This document shows, one piece after another, positions 24,504-33,599 of a stretch of 60,805 nucleotides of DNA. The DNA is from an uncultured Eubacteriales bacterium (lineage in GTDB: Bacteria > Bacillota > Clostridia > Oscillospirales > CAG-272). Below the pieces are notes generated by a model that saw only the letters and a list, made by a program, of their open reading frames with translations, did not search any database and was not told where the DNA came from. Where the stretch lies: contig CAKRNO010000007.1 in NCBI GenBank assembly GCA_934371135.1, positions 1 to 60,805 of the forward strand. Direction: 5' to 3'. Both the position numbers and the translations under genes were made by a program. Each line of letters opens with the position of its first letter. Positions within the stretch are counted from its first letter, which is position 1.

Positions 24504-25333
24504 ACCACGATCCCCCCTTCGTCGTCGCCGAAGCGGTTCATAATGGAGAGCGAGATGAGGATGAGCACCATCATGACGAGCGAGATCGCCGCCCCCGTGT
24601 TGCGGGCGCTGGAGACGAACTGCCGCTCGATCGTGTCGCCGATGAGCTCAAAGGAGCCCCCGCCGAGCTTCTGCGAAATGTAGAAGGTGCTGATGGACGG
24701 GACAAAGACCATCGTCACCCCGGAGATGACGCCCGTGAGCGAGAGGGGGAAGATGACGCGCGTCAGCGTGCTGACGGGGTTGCAGCCGAGGTCGGCTGCC
24801 GCCTCCCACATCTTGGGGTCGATTTTGGAGATGCAGGTGTAGATCGGGAGCACCATGTAGGGCAGGAAGTCGTAAACCATGCCGAAGATGACGGCGCCCT
24901 TGGTCCCGATGATGTGCAGCTCCGTCCCGAGGAGGGTGTTGAGGAACCCGCCGTCATCCAGGATCGCCATGATGGAGTAGGTGCGGATGAGCAGGTTCGT
25001 CCACATGGGGAGCATGAGGAGCATGAGGAGCAGCTTGCGATGGTGCGGCTTTGCCCGCGCGATGAAATACGCGATCGGGTAGCCGACGAGCAGGCATACG
25101 AAGGTCGCAATCACGGACAGCTCAATGGAGAGTGCGAAGATGGCGGCGTAGTCGGAGAGCGCCGTAATGTTTTCGAGAGAAAATGCACCGTCCGCATCCG
25201 TGAAAGCGGAATAAATGACGATGAACAGGGGCATCAGGATGAACATGGCTGCCCACACCAGATGCGGTGCGGCGGCAACGGACTGCCCGAGTGAGCGTTT
25301 CTTTTTCATTTTCTGTGAGAGACCCTCCCGCAT
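24500..25333 (-). CDS. potB: Spermidine/putrescine ABC transporter permease
   Basis: 277 aa with six membrane helices and an EAA loop (MWEAAADLGCNPVSTLTRVIFP). First helix LVWAAMFILMPLFIVIYSAF. The ATG at 25333 shares one base with the potA stop (TGATG). An internal ATG at 25309, 13 bases after GGAGGG, is an alternative start and would leave the lysine-rich N terminus MKKKRS that is typical of these proteins. Confidence 0.93.
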   Translation of the reverse strand: MREGLSQKMKKKRSLGQSVAAAPHLVWAAMFILMPLFIVIYSAFTDADGAFSLENITALSDYAAIFALSIELSVIATFVCLLVGYPIAYFIARAKPHHRKLLLMLLMLPMWTNLLIRTYSIMAILDDGGFLNTLLGTELHIIGTKGAVIFGMVYDFLPYMVLPIYTCISKIDPKMWEAAADLGCNPVSTLTRVIFPLSLTGVISGVTMVFVPSISTFYISQKLGGGSFELIGDTIERQFVSSARNTGAAISLVMMVLILISLSIMNRFGDDEGGIVV

Positions 25334-26499
25334 CAGTCTTCGTCTTCGTCTTCCTCGACGACAGAGAGCTCGTCGAGTTCGTCCGAATAGCTGGAATAGT
25401 CCCCGAACATACCGGAGTACTTGGACTTTTTCATGATATGGATTGCCTCGGGCTCAATATAGACGCCGATGGTCGCGCCCTCCTCCACAAAGTCGGTGGA
25501 CTGGATCATCCACTTGAAGCCCTTGATATCCACGATAATTTCGTAGTGGACGCCCTTGAAGGTGACGGAGGTGACCGTCCCCGTGAGCATTCCCTTGCTC
25601 GGGGCGACGACGTCGACGTCCTCGGGGCGCACTACAACGTCCACCGCCTCATTCTTTGCAAAGCCGCTGTCCACGCACTCGAACGTGTGCCCCGCAAACT
25701 TCACTTTGCGGTCCTGGAGCATGACGCCGTCCAGGATGTTCGATTCGCCGATGAAATCGGCGACAAAGGCGTTCTTCGGCTCATTGTAGATGTCCGTCGG
25801 CGTGCCGATCTGCTGGATCTCGCCGTCTGCCATGACGACGATGATGTCGGACATGGAGAGCGCCTCCTCCTGGTCGTGCGTGACGTAGATAAAGGTGATG
25901 CCGATCGCCTGCTGGATGCTCTTGAGCTCGTTCTGCATATCCTTGCGCAGCTTGAGGTCGAGGGCGCCCAGGGGCTCGTCGAGGAGCAGGACGCGGGGCT
26001 CGTTGATGAGGGAGCGCGCGATGGCGACGCGCTGCTGCTGCCCGCCGGAGAGGGAGGTCACATTGCGTTTCTCAAACCCTTTGAGCATGACCATCTCCAG
26101 CATTTTGTGTACGCGGAGGTCGATCTCCTCCTTCGGCAGCTTCTTGAGGCGCAGACCGAACGCGATGTTGTCATAGACGTTGAGATGCGGGAACAGCGCA
26201 TACCGCTGGAAGACGGTGTTCACCTGCCGCGCATGGGGCGGCATATCGGTGATGTCCTGCCCCTCAAAGAGGATGGACCCCTCGTCCGGCGTCTCAAAGC
26301 CGCCGATGAGCCTGAGGGTGGTCGTTTTGCCGCATCCGGACGGACCCAGTAAGGTGACAAATTCCTTGTCTCGGATGAAAAGGTTGAAGTCTTTTAAGAC
26401 CGGCTCGCCGTCGAAACTCTTGGAGATCCCGCGGAGCTCGATAAGCTTGCCGTTGTCCTGCTGTACCGCAGGGGTGGTATCGGGAGCAAGTTTACCCAT
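25333..26499 (-). CDS. potA: Spermidine/putrescine ABC transporter ATP-binding protein
   Basis: 388 aa. Walker A GPSGCGKTT, Q-loop NTVFQRYALFPH, signature LSGGQQQR, Walker B VLLLDEPLGALD and the switch His in YVTHDQEEA, followed by a C-terminal regulatory TOBE domain and an acidic tail (EEDEDED). It drives polyamine import. The start is the ATG at 26499, 6 bases after GAGGAAAG; a TTG 6 codons earlier would overlap that site. First gene of potABCD; the promoter is at 26608-26636. Confidence 0.96.
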   Translation of the reverse strand: MGKLAPDTTPAVQQDNGKLIELRGISKSFDGEPVLKDFNLFIRDKEFVTLLGPSGCGKTTTLRLIGGFETPDEGSILFEGQDITDMPPHARQVNTVFQRYALFPHLNVYDNIAFGLRLKKLPKEEIDLRVHKMLEMVMLKGFEKRNVTSLSGGQQQRVAIARSLINEPRVLLLDEPLGALDLKLRKDMQNELKSIQQAIGITFIYVTHDQEEALSMSDIIVVMADGEIQQIGTPTDIYNEPKNAFVADFIGESNILDGVMLQDRKVKFAGHTFECVDSGFAKNEAVDVVVRPEDVDVVAPSKGMLTGTVTSVTFKGVHYEIIVDIKGFKWMIQSTDFVEEGATIGVYIEPEAIHIMKKSKYSGMFGDYSSYSDELDELSVVEEDEDED

Positions 26500-26607
26500 T
26501 CTGTCTTTCCTCACCAAAATCGAATTTTTGCCAAAACGCGCAAAAAGCGGCGATTTTAACGGGGTGTCCCACCGGCAAAATAACCACTTTTTCGTATTGC
26601 AAGGTGA

Positions 26608-26636
26608 AGTATAGCAAAGACGATATGAAAATGCAA
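26608..26636 (-). promoter_or_regulatory. Promoter of potABCD
   Basis: Minus-strand TTGCAT (26631-26636), 17-bp spacer, TATACT (26608-26613). The leader of about 100 bases has no recognisable riboswitch. Confidence 0.75.
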
Positions 26637-26725
26637 TAGATTTTGCAAAAAAACTTCAAAAATCTTTGATTTTCACGAATTATCATGAAATAGCCATGAC
26701 TTTTTGGGATAAATACCGAAAAATC

Positions 26726-27355
26726 TTAAAAATGCTCCCGTTTGCTCCCGAAACCTCGCTTTTCCTTTACTTTCTTATCGCACGGGAGCGCGAGGAGCGC
26801 CCCGATGGAGAGAAAGGCAGGGTAAGTACCGCCCCCGGTCTGCCACAGCACGAGCAGAGACCCGACGGCGCCGAAGAAGATGGCGGCGAGCGTGACGCAT
26901 TTGCCGACGTAGTAAAGACTGCGGCTGCCGAGACGCCCGGCGAGCAGGCACCGCAGGATGCGCTCTCCGTCGAGATCCCCTACGGGAGCCAGGTTGCAGA
27001 GCCCGGTGAGCAGGCTGATGTCACCGAAGGCGCGCAGGGCGGGGGAGACGCCCCCCAGCGCGATGCCGATGAGAAACGAGCCGAGGTTGGCGAGCGGACC
27101 GGCGGAGGCAATGAGCATTTCCTCCCGGTAGGAGAGCGTGCACGGGGCAACAAACCGCACGCCGCGCGCCACCGGCACGAGCCTCGGCGAGGGGAGCCCG
27201 AGCAGGGAAAAGGCGAGGAGATGTCCGCATTCATGGAAGACGGCGGAAAGTCCGACGAGAAGGAGAGAGTAGAGCCCCTCAAACCACAGTACCGCCAGAA
27301 TCCAGAGCACACCCGGCAGAAAAAGGAGCAGGCGCCCGAGCTTACGTTTGGTCAT
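26726..27355 (-). CDS. M50 family membrane metalloprotease (site-2 type)
   Basis: 209 aa with about five membrane helices. The zinc motif HECGH is at residues 41-45 within a helix, and the third ligand lies in NLAPVGDLDG (Asp129), as in SpoIVFB and other site-2 proteases that cut membrane proteins inside the bilayer. The length and lack of extra domains resemble SpoIVFB-like enzymes of Clostridia, but I see no sporulation genes beside it. The ATG at 27355 follows GGAGGTG; the in-frame GTG 5 codons upstream overlaps that site. It is 90 bp after an unknown protein gene, with a terminator between. No terminator follows it. Confidence 0.85.
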   Translation of the reverse strand: MTKRKLGRLLLFLPGVLWILAVLWFEGLYSLLLVGLSAVFHECGHLLAFSLLGLPSPRLVPVARGVRFVAPCTLSYREEMLIASAGPLANLGSFLIGIALGGVSPALRAFGDISLLTGLCNLAPVGDLDGERILRCLLAGRLGSRSLYYVGKCVTLAAIFFGAVGSLLVLWQTGGGTYPAFLSIGALLALPCDKKVKEKRGFGSKREHF

Positions 27356-27396
27356 GGTGTTCACCTCCACGGAACACTGTATGCACGGCAGAAAGA

Positions 27397-27429
27397 AAAA
27401 ACGAGCGGAGCCGCGGCTCCGCCCGTTTT
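27397..27429 (-). terminator. Terminator after the unknown protein at 27446
   Basis: On the minus strand a GC-rich stem (arms around 27400-27410 and 27413-27425, self-complementary GGAGCCGCGGCTCC core) runs into TTTTTTC. It lies between that gene and the M50 protease gene. Confidence 0.8.
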
Positions 27430-27445
27430 ACGGTGCGTTAGTTTA

Positions 27446-27874
27446 TTATTCGGTGATGGCGAGGATGGGGCGCAGATACTTCTTGACGTCATCCTGCAGG
27501 AGCAGACGCATGATGGCGACGAGCGTAGCGACGGCGTTGTCGTCCGTCAGCACCTCATAGGCGACGTGCTCCATGACGAAGAAATGCTTGCCGTTGCGTT
27601 CGGTCAGGTAGCACTTCATGAACCCGATATTTTCGTTTGCGTCGTTGATGAGGTCGTAGTTTGCCTTGGTGGGCTCCATCTCGTCAAAGACGAAGGTGGC
27701 GCGTGCGGCTCCGTTCTCGTTGAAAACGAATTCGAAACGGATATCGTCGTCAAACCCCTTGAGATGGACGCCCTTTGCAATCAGTTTGCCGACCTTATCA
27801 GAACTCTGGTCCTCAAAATTTAGGTAGTCGAGACGTTCACGCAGCATTTTGGTGCAGTTATGGATATTCAGCAT
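27446..27874 (-). CDS. Unknown soluble protein, possibly YbjN-like
   Basis: 142 aa, acidic, no signal peptide or membrane segment. The alternating strands, the NANENIGFMKCYLTERNGKHFFVMEHV stretch split over two strands, and the C-terminal helix (VATLVAIMRLLLQDDVKKYL) recall the YbjN/type III secretion chaperone-like fold, but the similarity is weak and I do not assign a function. The ATG follows a GAGGGGGA site and a near-perfect promoter. It is transcribed alone. Confidence 0.7.
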   Translation of the reverse strand: MLNIHNCTKMLRERLDYLNFEDQSSDKVGKLIAKGVHLKGFDDDIRFEFVFNENGAARATFVFDEMEPTKANYDLINDANENIGFMKCYLTERNGKHFFVMEHVAYEVLTDDNAVATLVAIMRLLLQDDVKKYLRPILAITE

Positions 27875-27909
27875 GGTATGTGATCCCCCTCATGTAGTAT
27901 TTCATTTGT

Positions 27910-27938
27910 ATTATAGTGCGGAAAAAACGGATTGTCAA
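27910..27938 (-). promoter_or_regulatory. Promoter of the unknown protein gene at 27446
   Basis: Minus-strand TTGACA (27933-27938), 17-bp spacer, TATAAT (27910-27915), both perfect. Confidence 0.85.
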
Positions 27939-27958
27939 TCGACAGGGCGTATTTTGTC

Positions 27959-27988
27959 AAAAAACAGAGCCCGGAAACGGGCTCTGTT
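27959..27988 (-). terminator. Terminator of proS
   Basis: Minus-strand 12-bp stem AAACAGAGCCCG with loop bases and its complement, followed by six T's, starting just after the proS stop codon. Confidence 0.85.
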
Positions 27989-27993
27989 TCGGT

Positions 27994-29430
27994 TCAATAG
28001 GCCTTGCCCCAATAGACGAGCTTCGTCGCGGGTCTGCCGCAGCAGACACACTTGTCGCCGATCGGTTCTGTGCCGAAGGGGATGCAGCGGGAGGAGACAT
28101 CGGCGACCTCCTTGAGCTTCTCCTCGCAGGCGAGATCCCCGCACCACATGGCTTTGATGTAGCCGCTCTTGGTCCGGGCGATCGCAATCATTTCGTCGAG
28201 CGTGCGGGCTTCAAAGGTGCGGTGCTCACGGTTCTCGAGCGCCTTCGCGTAGAGGGCGGCGGTCAGCGTATCGAGCAGCTGCGGGATGGCGGTCTCGAGG
28301 TCCTCCAGGTTCACGAAGGTCTTTTCGCGGTTGTCGCGACGCACGACGACGCAGTGCCCCTCGGCAATGTCACGGGGACCGATCTCCACACGGAGCGGCA
28401 CGCCCTTCATCTCATATTCGGAGAACTTCCAGCCGGGCGTATTCTCGGAGTCGTCCACCTTGACGCGGCAGATCTTCGAGAGACGGTCACGGAGCGCACA
28501 GGCGGCGTCGAGGACCCCCTCCTTGTGCTGCTGGACGGGGATGATGACGACCTGGATAGGGGCGACCGCAGGCGGCAGGACGAGCCCGCTGTCATCGCCG
28601 TGGGTCATGATGATACCGCCGATCATGCGGGTCGAAACGCCCCAGGAGGTCTGGTGGCAGTACTTGAGCTGGTTGTCGCGGTCGAGGTACTGGATGCCGA
28701 ACGCCCGCGCGAAGCCGTCGCCGAAATAGTGTGAGGTGCCGCCCTGCAGCGCCTTGCCGTCGTGCATCAGTGCCTCGACGGTGTAGGTCGCCTCTGCACC
28801 GGCGAATTTCTCCTTGTCGGTCTTCTGCCCGCGGATGACGGGCATCGCGAGCTCATGCTCGTAGAAGTCGGCGTAGACCTCGAGCATCCGCCTGGTCTCC
28901 TCGATCGCTTCCTCGCGGGTGGCGTGCATGGTGTGCCCCTCCTGCCAGAGGAACTCACGCGTGCGCAAAAACGGGCGCGTGGTCTTCTCCCAGCGGACGA
29001 CAGAGCACCACTGGTTATAGAGCTTCGGCAGATCGCGGTAAGAGCGGATAATGTTTGCGTAATGCTCACAGAACAGCGTCTCGGACGTCGGGCGCACGCA
29101 GAGCTTTTCGGTCAGGGGCTCGGAGCCGCCGATCGTCACCCATGCGCACTCGGGGGCGAAGCCCTCTACATGGTCCTTTTCCTTCTGCAAAAGGGATTCC
29201 GGGATGAACATCGGCATATAGACATTCTCATGCCCGGTTTCCTTGAAGCGCGCGTCGAGGAGCCGCTGGATATTTTCCCAGATTGCGTAGCCGTACGGGC
29301 GGATGATCATGCACCCCTTGACGGAGGAATAATCGACGAGGTCGGCTTTCTTGACGATATCGGTGTACCAACGGGCGAAGTCCTCGTCCATCGGCGTGAT
29401 CTGTTCGACGAATTTCTTGTCATTTGCCAT
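27994..29430 (-). CDS. proS: Prolyl-tRNA synthetase, short (ProS type 3)
   Basis: 478 aa. It charges tRNA-Pro. It is the shorter archaeal/eukaryote-like form: class II motifs CVRPTSETLFCEHY and WEKTTRPFLRTREFLWQEGHT, no editing insertion, the anticodon-binding domain (PIQVVIIPVQQHKEGVL) and a C-terminal zinc-like region (MWCGDLACEEK ... CVCCGRPA) ending WGKAY, with the final Tyr conserved in this type. The start is ATG at 29430, 8 bases after GGGAG; an ATG 6 codons earlier overlaps that site. Single-gene transcript between a perfect promoter and a terminator. No T-box leader is visible. Confidence 0.97.
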   Translation of the reverse strand: MANDKKFVEQITPMDEDFARWYTDIVKKADLVDYSSVKGCMIIRPYGYAIWENIQRLLDARFKETGHENVYMPMFIPESLLQKEKDHVEGFAPECAWVTIGGSEPLTEKLCVRPTSETLFCEHYANIIRSYRDLPKLYNQWCSVVRWEKTTRPFLRTREFLWQEGHTMHATREEAIEETRRMLEVYADFYEHELAMPVIRGQKTDKEKFAGAEATYTVEALMHDGKALQGGTSHYFGDGFARAFGIQYLDRDNQLKYCHQTSWGVSTRMIGGIIMTHGDDSGLVLPPAVAPIQVVIIPVQQHKEGVLDAACALRDRLSKICRVKVDDSENTPGWKFSEYEMKGVPLRVEIGPRDIAEGHCVVVRRDNREKTFVNLEDLETAIPQLLDTLTAALYAKALENREHRTFEARTLDEMIAIARTKSGYIKAMWCGDLACEEKLKEVADVSSRCIPFGTEPIGDKCVCCGRPATKLVYWGKAY

Positions 29431-29471
29431 AGCGGAGTCTCCCTGCATATCCTGTACTGAATGATAGCATT

Positions 29472-29500
29472 ATTATAGCGAAACGGGACGCTTTTGTCAA
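29472..29500 (-). promoter_or_regulatory. Promoter of proS
   Basis: Minus-strand TTGACA (29495-29500), 17-bp spacer, TATAAT (29472-29477), both perfect. The leader is only about 35 bases, leaving no room for a T-box. Confidence 0.9.
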
Positions 29501-29619
29501 GTTTTCCGGCACCGGGACAAGGGCGCGTCCATCGGTGCATAGAAGCAGGTGCAATTTGTGCAAAAACAAGTCGTTTATACACCGAAAATTGGAAGATTTG
29601 CATTTTTTGAACAAATGAC

Positions 29620-29648
29620 TTGCATTTTGAGCTATAAATCAGTATAAT
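29620..29648 (+). promoter_or_regulatory. Promoter of the aspartate aminotransferase gene
   Basis: TTGCAT (29620-29625), 17-bp spacer, TATAAT (29643-29648). The divergent gap 29501-29619 is AT-rich with imperfect repeats of TTGCATTTT but no clear gene. Confidence 0.75.
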
Positions 29649-29711
29649 TGTAAAGACAGTAAACCGGAAAACTGCAATTTTCGGGAAGTATATTTTCATT
29701 CGGTGGGTACT

Positions 29712-30974
29712 ATGAACTATCAGGATTTTTCACACGCAGAGTATGAGATAGCGCTCGGCGCCGCACGCGCCGAACACCGGGCGCAGTGCGAGGGAGGGCG
29801 GCGCATCGACCTTTCCAGAGGGAAGCCGTCACCGGAGCAGCTGGACATCAGCCTCCCGATGCTCACAATCGGGGATTACCGGGACGATGCGGGGGTCGAT
29901 TGCCGCAACTATGGTGGGCTCCTCGGGCTGGACGAGATGCGCCGCTTCTGGTCGAGCGTGACGGGGATCCCTTTTGATAACATTGTGTCGTTCGGCAATT
30001 CGAGCCTCACGCTCATGTACGGTATGCTCTCCCGCGCCATGCTGTTCGGTATGCCGGGGTCGGAGGTGCCGTGGTGCCGTCGCGAGGGGCGGAAGTTCCT
30101 GTGCCCCGCGCCGGGGTATGACCGTCATTTTCGCATCACGGAGACCCTCGGCTTTGAGCTCATCACCATCCCGATGACCCACGAGGGGCCTGATATGGAC
30201 GTCGTTGAAGCGGCGGTACGCGACCCGGATGTCCTCGGCATCTGGTGTGTGCCGAAGTATTCCAACCCGACGGGGATCACCTATTCTCCGGAGACGGTGC
30301 GGCGCCTCGCCCGCATGGAGACGGCGGCACCCGACTTCATGATCATGTGGGACAATGCGTATGCCGTCCACGATTTCGTCGAGGAGGGCGATCACCTCGC
30401 GGATATCATCGCCGAGGCGCGCAGATGCGGGCATGAGGACCGGGTGTTCTATTTTTCCTCCACATCGAAAATCACGTTCCCCGGGGCGGGCGTTGCCATG
30501 ATGGCAATGAGCGCGCGCAACCTCGCGTATGTGAAGCCGTATCTCGGGGCAGAGTCTATCGGACCTGATAAGCTGAACCAGCTGCGCCATATCCGTTTTC
30601 TCCCCGATAAGGAGGCGCTCGTGCGGCACATGAAGCGCCATGCGGAGATCATCCGCCCCAAGTTCGATATTCTGCTGTCAACAATGGAGCGGGAGTTGTC
30701 TCCGAACGGCTACGCGACCTGGACCAATCCCTGCGGTGGGTATTTTGTCAGCCTGGAGGTGCCGGCAGGGTGCGCGAAGCGCGTCTGGTCGTTGTGCCGC
30801 GATGCAGGACTGACGCTGACGGACGCCGGCGCGTCCTTCCCCTACGGGCAGGACCCGCGCGATTCCAACCTGCGCCTCGCACCCACCTATTGCGGAGAGG
30901 CGGATGTACGGCTCGCCGCCGAAATACTCTGTACCTCCGTCAAGCTCGCCGCGCTGGAACAGTGCCGCTCCTGA
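29712..30974 (+). CDS. Aspartate aminotransferase, type 1c (PLP-dependent)
   Basis: 420 aa. Conserved stretches of the 1c group: DLSRGKPSPEQLD, NYGGLLGLDEMRRFW, FGNSSLTLMYGML, CPAPGYDRHF, GIWCVPKYSNPTGITYS, IMWDNAYAVHDF and the PLP lysine in FSSTSKITFPGAG. It interconverts aspartate/oxaloacetate and glutamate/2-oxoglutarate. The ATG at 29712 has only a weak GGTGGG upstream; GTG at 29703 in the same frame is an alternative. It is transcribed alone and ends before the terminator at 31045. Confidence 0.9.
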   Translation: MNYQDFSHAEYEIALGAARAEHRAQCEGGRRIDLSRGKPSPEQLDISLPMLTIGDYRDDAGVDCRNYGGLLGLDEMRRFWSSVTGIPFDNIVSFGNSSLTLMYGMLSRAMLFGMPGSEVPWCRREGRKFLCPAPGYDRHFRITETLGFELITIPMTHEGPDMDVVEAAVRDPDVLGIWCVPKYSNPTGITYSPETVRRLARMETAAPDFMIMWDNAYAVHDFVEEGDHLADIIAEARRCGHEDRVFYFSSTSKITFPGAGVAMMAMSARNLAYVKPYLGAESIGPDKLNQLRHIRFLPDKEALVRHMKRHAEIIRPKFDILLSTMERELSPNGYATWTNPCGGYFVSLEVPAGCAKRVWSLCRDAGLTLTDAGASFPYGQDPRDSNLRLAPTYCGEADVRLAAEILCTSVKLAALEQCRS

Positions 30975-31044
30975 CGCCGGACCGGCGGTCGGGCGCGCGG
31001 GCAGAGCCGCCGTTGTGCGGCGGATGATATCATCGGAAAATAAT

Positions 31045-31075
31045 GCCCCCGGTGCCGCGGCACCGGGGGCGTTTT
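31045..31075. terminator. Terminator between convergent aminotransferase and GH3 genes
   Basis: A 12-bp GC stem (31045-31056 with 31059-31070) followed by GTTTTA. It can serve either strand. Confidence 0.8.
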
Positions 31076-31093
31076 ATGTGATTGCGGTTTGGG

Positions 31094-33448
31094 TCAGTCA
31101 AACTTGCAGAGCAGCTCGAGTACGCGCGCGGCGCACTTTTCGAGTTCCGCCCGGGTCAGATAGCCGTACTCCAGCGCCTTCTGCAAGCGCTTTTTGGAGC
31201 CGGAGGGCATACGGATGTCGTTCCCGGCACGCACCTCGCGGAAGTGCTCCGCGTCGTTGTTCCAGTCGGTGGTGACGACCCCGAGATAGCCCCATTCCTC
31301 ACGCAGGATGCCTTCCAGGAGCTCGCGGTTTTCGGAGGGGTAGGTGCCGTTGACGAGGTTGTAGCTCGTCATGAGGCTCCACGGCTGTGCTTCCTTCACG
31401 GCGATCTCAAAGCCGCGCAGATAGATCTCGCGCAGGGCGCGCTCGGAGACGCGGGAGTCGCTCCACTTGCGGTTGGTTTCCTTGTTGTTGCAGCAGAAGT
31501 GCTTGACACAGGCGGCGATGTGCTGGGACTGGATCCCGCGCACGCAGGCGGCAGCCATGCGACCGGAGATGAGCGGATCCTCCGAGTAGTATTCGAAGTT
31601 TCTGCCGCAGAGCGGGCTGCGGTGGATGTTGAGGGCAGGGGTCAGCCAGATCGCCATGTTGTTTTCCTTGACTTCCCGGGCGCCGGCTCTGCCGATCTCC
31701 TCCACGAGGGCGGTGTTCCAGGTGCAGGCGAGCAGGGTCGCGCACGGCCATGCGGTCGCGACGACGCCCTTGTTGTCCCAGACGCGCATACCCGCAGGCC
31801 CGTCGCAGGTCATGGCGTTCGGGATGCCGTAATAGTCGATGCCGCCGAAGCCGTGGGTGTCCGCGACGCCGGTGTTGTGCGCACCGCTGACGAGGTCGAT
31901 GAGATCCGCGTCGTTCAGCTGGGCGAGGAAGGCGTCGAGCGTTGCCTTGCCGCTTGCAACGTCCGCGAGCAGGATGAGCCCCTCGGGGCGCTTGTTCTCG
32001 GTGCGGCAGAGCTGCAGATACTCAAAATTCCAGTGCGTTTTTTCGGGGAAGCCGGCGGTGTCCTCTGCCGGTGCGGGATAGTCCGTTACCTTGAGGGTTT
32101 CATAGCTGCCGTCGGCGCGCAGGCGCTTCGAGAGCTTTTTCGGGGAGACGTAGGCGTGGAGCTGCTCTACCACCGTATCCTTTTTGACCGTATAGGTCAT
32201 GGCGGGGGTGAGCTCACGCACGGAGGTGCCGGTGTAGACGGTGTAGTCGCCCGCTTCCAGCACGCGCGCCGAGCGGCAGACGACACCCGTGTCGTCAAAG
32301 GACGCCATGTCGGAGACGGGGAAGGTCAGGCGTACGAGGCGGCTCTCGCCGGGGGCGAGGGTCTCCGTCTTGGCAAAGGCGGCGAGTACATATTTCGGCT
32401 TGCCGAGCTTGCCGGCAGGGGCGCTGAAATAGGCTTGCACAGTCTCCTTGCCTGCATAGGTGCTCCCGGTATTGGTCACGCGCAGCACCAGCGTGATGAC
32501 GCCCTGCGCCTCTGCGGCGCTGACGTTCTCGAGCGAGAAGGTCGTGTAGGAGAGACCGTAGCCGAAAGGATAGTTGACGTGTGCCGCCGCGCCGGGGATC
32601 GTCTCGAAGTAGCGGTAGCCCACATAGATATCATCGGTATATTCGGCATACTCCTCCGATTCGTTGAAGTTGGCGGAGGAGGGGTAGTCCGCAAAGGTCG
32701 CGGCAAAGGTATCGACCAGCCTGCCGGAGGGGGTCACGGCGCCGGAGAGGATATCCCATTCGGCGTACCCGCCCTCGAGCCCCGCCTGCCATGCGAGCAG
32801 GACGGCTTCAATGCGGTCGTTCTCGCGGAAGTAGGAGGTATCGACCATGCCGCCGACGTTGAGGACGAGGACCGTGTGCGGGAAAGCCGCAGTCACGTCG
32901 GTGATGAGCCGGTTCTCTGCCTCGTCCAGGTAGAAGTCGCCGTCGCCGGGCTCACCCTTGCGGTCGGCACCCTCGCCGGAGAAGCGGCAGATGCTGACGA
33001 TCGCGGTGTCGGCGAACGCCGCGGCATCCTTGAGCATCCCGTCGGGCAGGGGTGCCTCGGGGATGCAGCCGGGCTTTGCCCCGCCGTGGTACGCGTCGGT
33101 GACGACGCGGCTGTAAAAATCATTCAGCGGCTTGTAGACAGAGACGTCACCGCGCGCGGCGGCATCGTTCACGGCGTCGATGAGATTGTGCGTGTAGGCG
33201 GTCGTCACCTCGCCGGAGCCGCCGCCGCCGCGGACATAGTCGGCGCTGCCGACACCAAAGAGCGCGATGCGCGCCCCGGTTTTGAGGGGGAGCAGGTCAT
33301 TGTTGTTTTTGAGGAGTACCATCCCCTCGGTCGCTGCGCGACGGGACAGTGCAATGTGCGCGGGGGACGCGGTGACGAGCCTGCCGTCTTCACCCATCGG
33401 TACGCAGGGCTGATAAAGGATGCGTTGCCATTTCGTGAATTTTCCCAT
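31094..33448 (-). CDS. Glycoside hydrolase family 3 beta-glucosidase-type enzyme, domain-permuted
   Basis: 784 aa, no signal peptide, so cytosolic. The usual GH3 order is reversed. The alpha/beta sandwich domain comes first (EGMVLLKNNNDLLPL near residue 42, then NFNESEEYAEYTDDIYVGYRYFE split by its turn, NYPFGYGLSYTTF) and is followed by a fibronectin III-like domain. The catalytic barrel comes last (MTCDGPAGMR, LNIHRSPLCGRNFEYYSEDP, ACVKHF, nucleophile Asp in VVTTDWNND near residue 728). Such permuted enzymes are known from rumen Clostridia. It probably removes terminal beta-linked sugars from imported oligosaccharides. Start ATG with an upstream GGAG. Its own promoter is at 33546-33574. Confidence 0.93.
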   Translation of the reverse strand: MGKFTKWQRILYQPCVPMGEDGRLVTASPAHIALSRRAATEGMVLLKNNNDLLPLKTGARIALFGVGSADYVRGGGGSGEVTTAYTHNLIDAVNDAAARGDVSVYKPLNDFYSRVVTDAYHGGAKPGCIPEAPLPDGMLKDAAAFADTAIVSICRFSGEGADRKGEPGDGDFYLDEAENRLITDVTAAFPHTVLVLNVGGMVDTSYFRENDRIEAVLLAWQAGLEGGYAEWDILSGAVTPSGRLVDTFAATFADYPSSANFNESEEYAEYTDDIYVGYRYFETIPGAAAHVNYPFGYGLSYTTFSLENVSAAEAQGVITLVLRVTNTGSTYAGKETVQAYFSAPAGKLGKPKYVLAAFAKTETLAPGESRLVRLTFPVSDMASFDDTGVVCRSARVLEAGDYTVYTGTSVRELTPAMTYTVKKDTVVEQLHAYVSPKKLSKRLRADGSYETLKVTDYPAPAEDTAGFPEKTHWNFEYLQLCRTENKRPEGLILLADVASGKATLDAFLAQLNDADLIDLVSGAHNTGVADTHGFGGIDYYGIPNAMTCDGPAGMRVWDNKGVVATAWPCATLLACTWNTALVEEIGRAGAREVKENNMAIWLTPALNIHRSPLCGRNFEYYSEDPLISGRMAAACVRGIQSQHIAACVKHFCCNNKETNRKWSDSRVSERALREIYLRGFEIAVKEAQPWSLMTSYNLVNGTYPSENRELLEGILREEWGYLGVVTTDWNNDAEHFREVRAGNDIRMPSGSKKRLQKALEYGYLTRAELEKCAARVLELLCKFD

Positions 33449-33545
33449 AATTGATCTCTCCGTTGCATTTGTAATCGGACGTTTGTCCGTCGGTCACGTT
33501 TTCCGGTCGGCGACCCGTTTTTCCGCGGTAGCCTGTACCACTGCT

Positions 33546-33574
33546 ATTATATCGGATATTTTTTTCAATCACAA
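33546..33574 (-). promoter_or_regulatory. Promoter of the GH3 gene
   Basis: Minus-strand TTGTGA (33569-33574), 17-bp spacer, TATAAT (33546-33551), about 95 bp before the start. Confidence 0.7.
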
Positions 33575-33599
33575 GGACAATTTGGCTTTTATTATGGAC

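Noticed and set aside
29431..29471. T-box leader for proS (and likewise cysS at 46216-46249)
   Set aside because: The leaders are about 35 bases long and no T-box core sequence or terminator is present.
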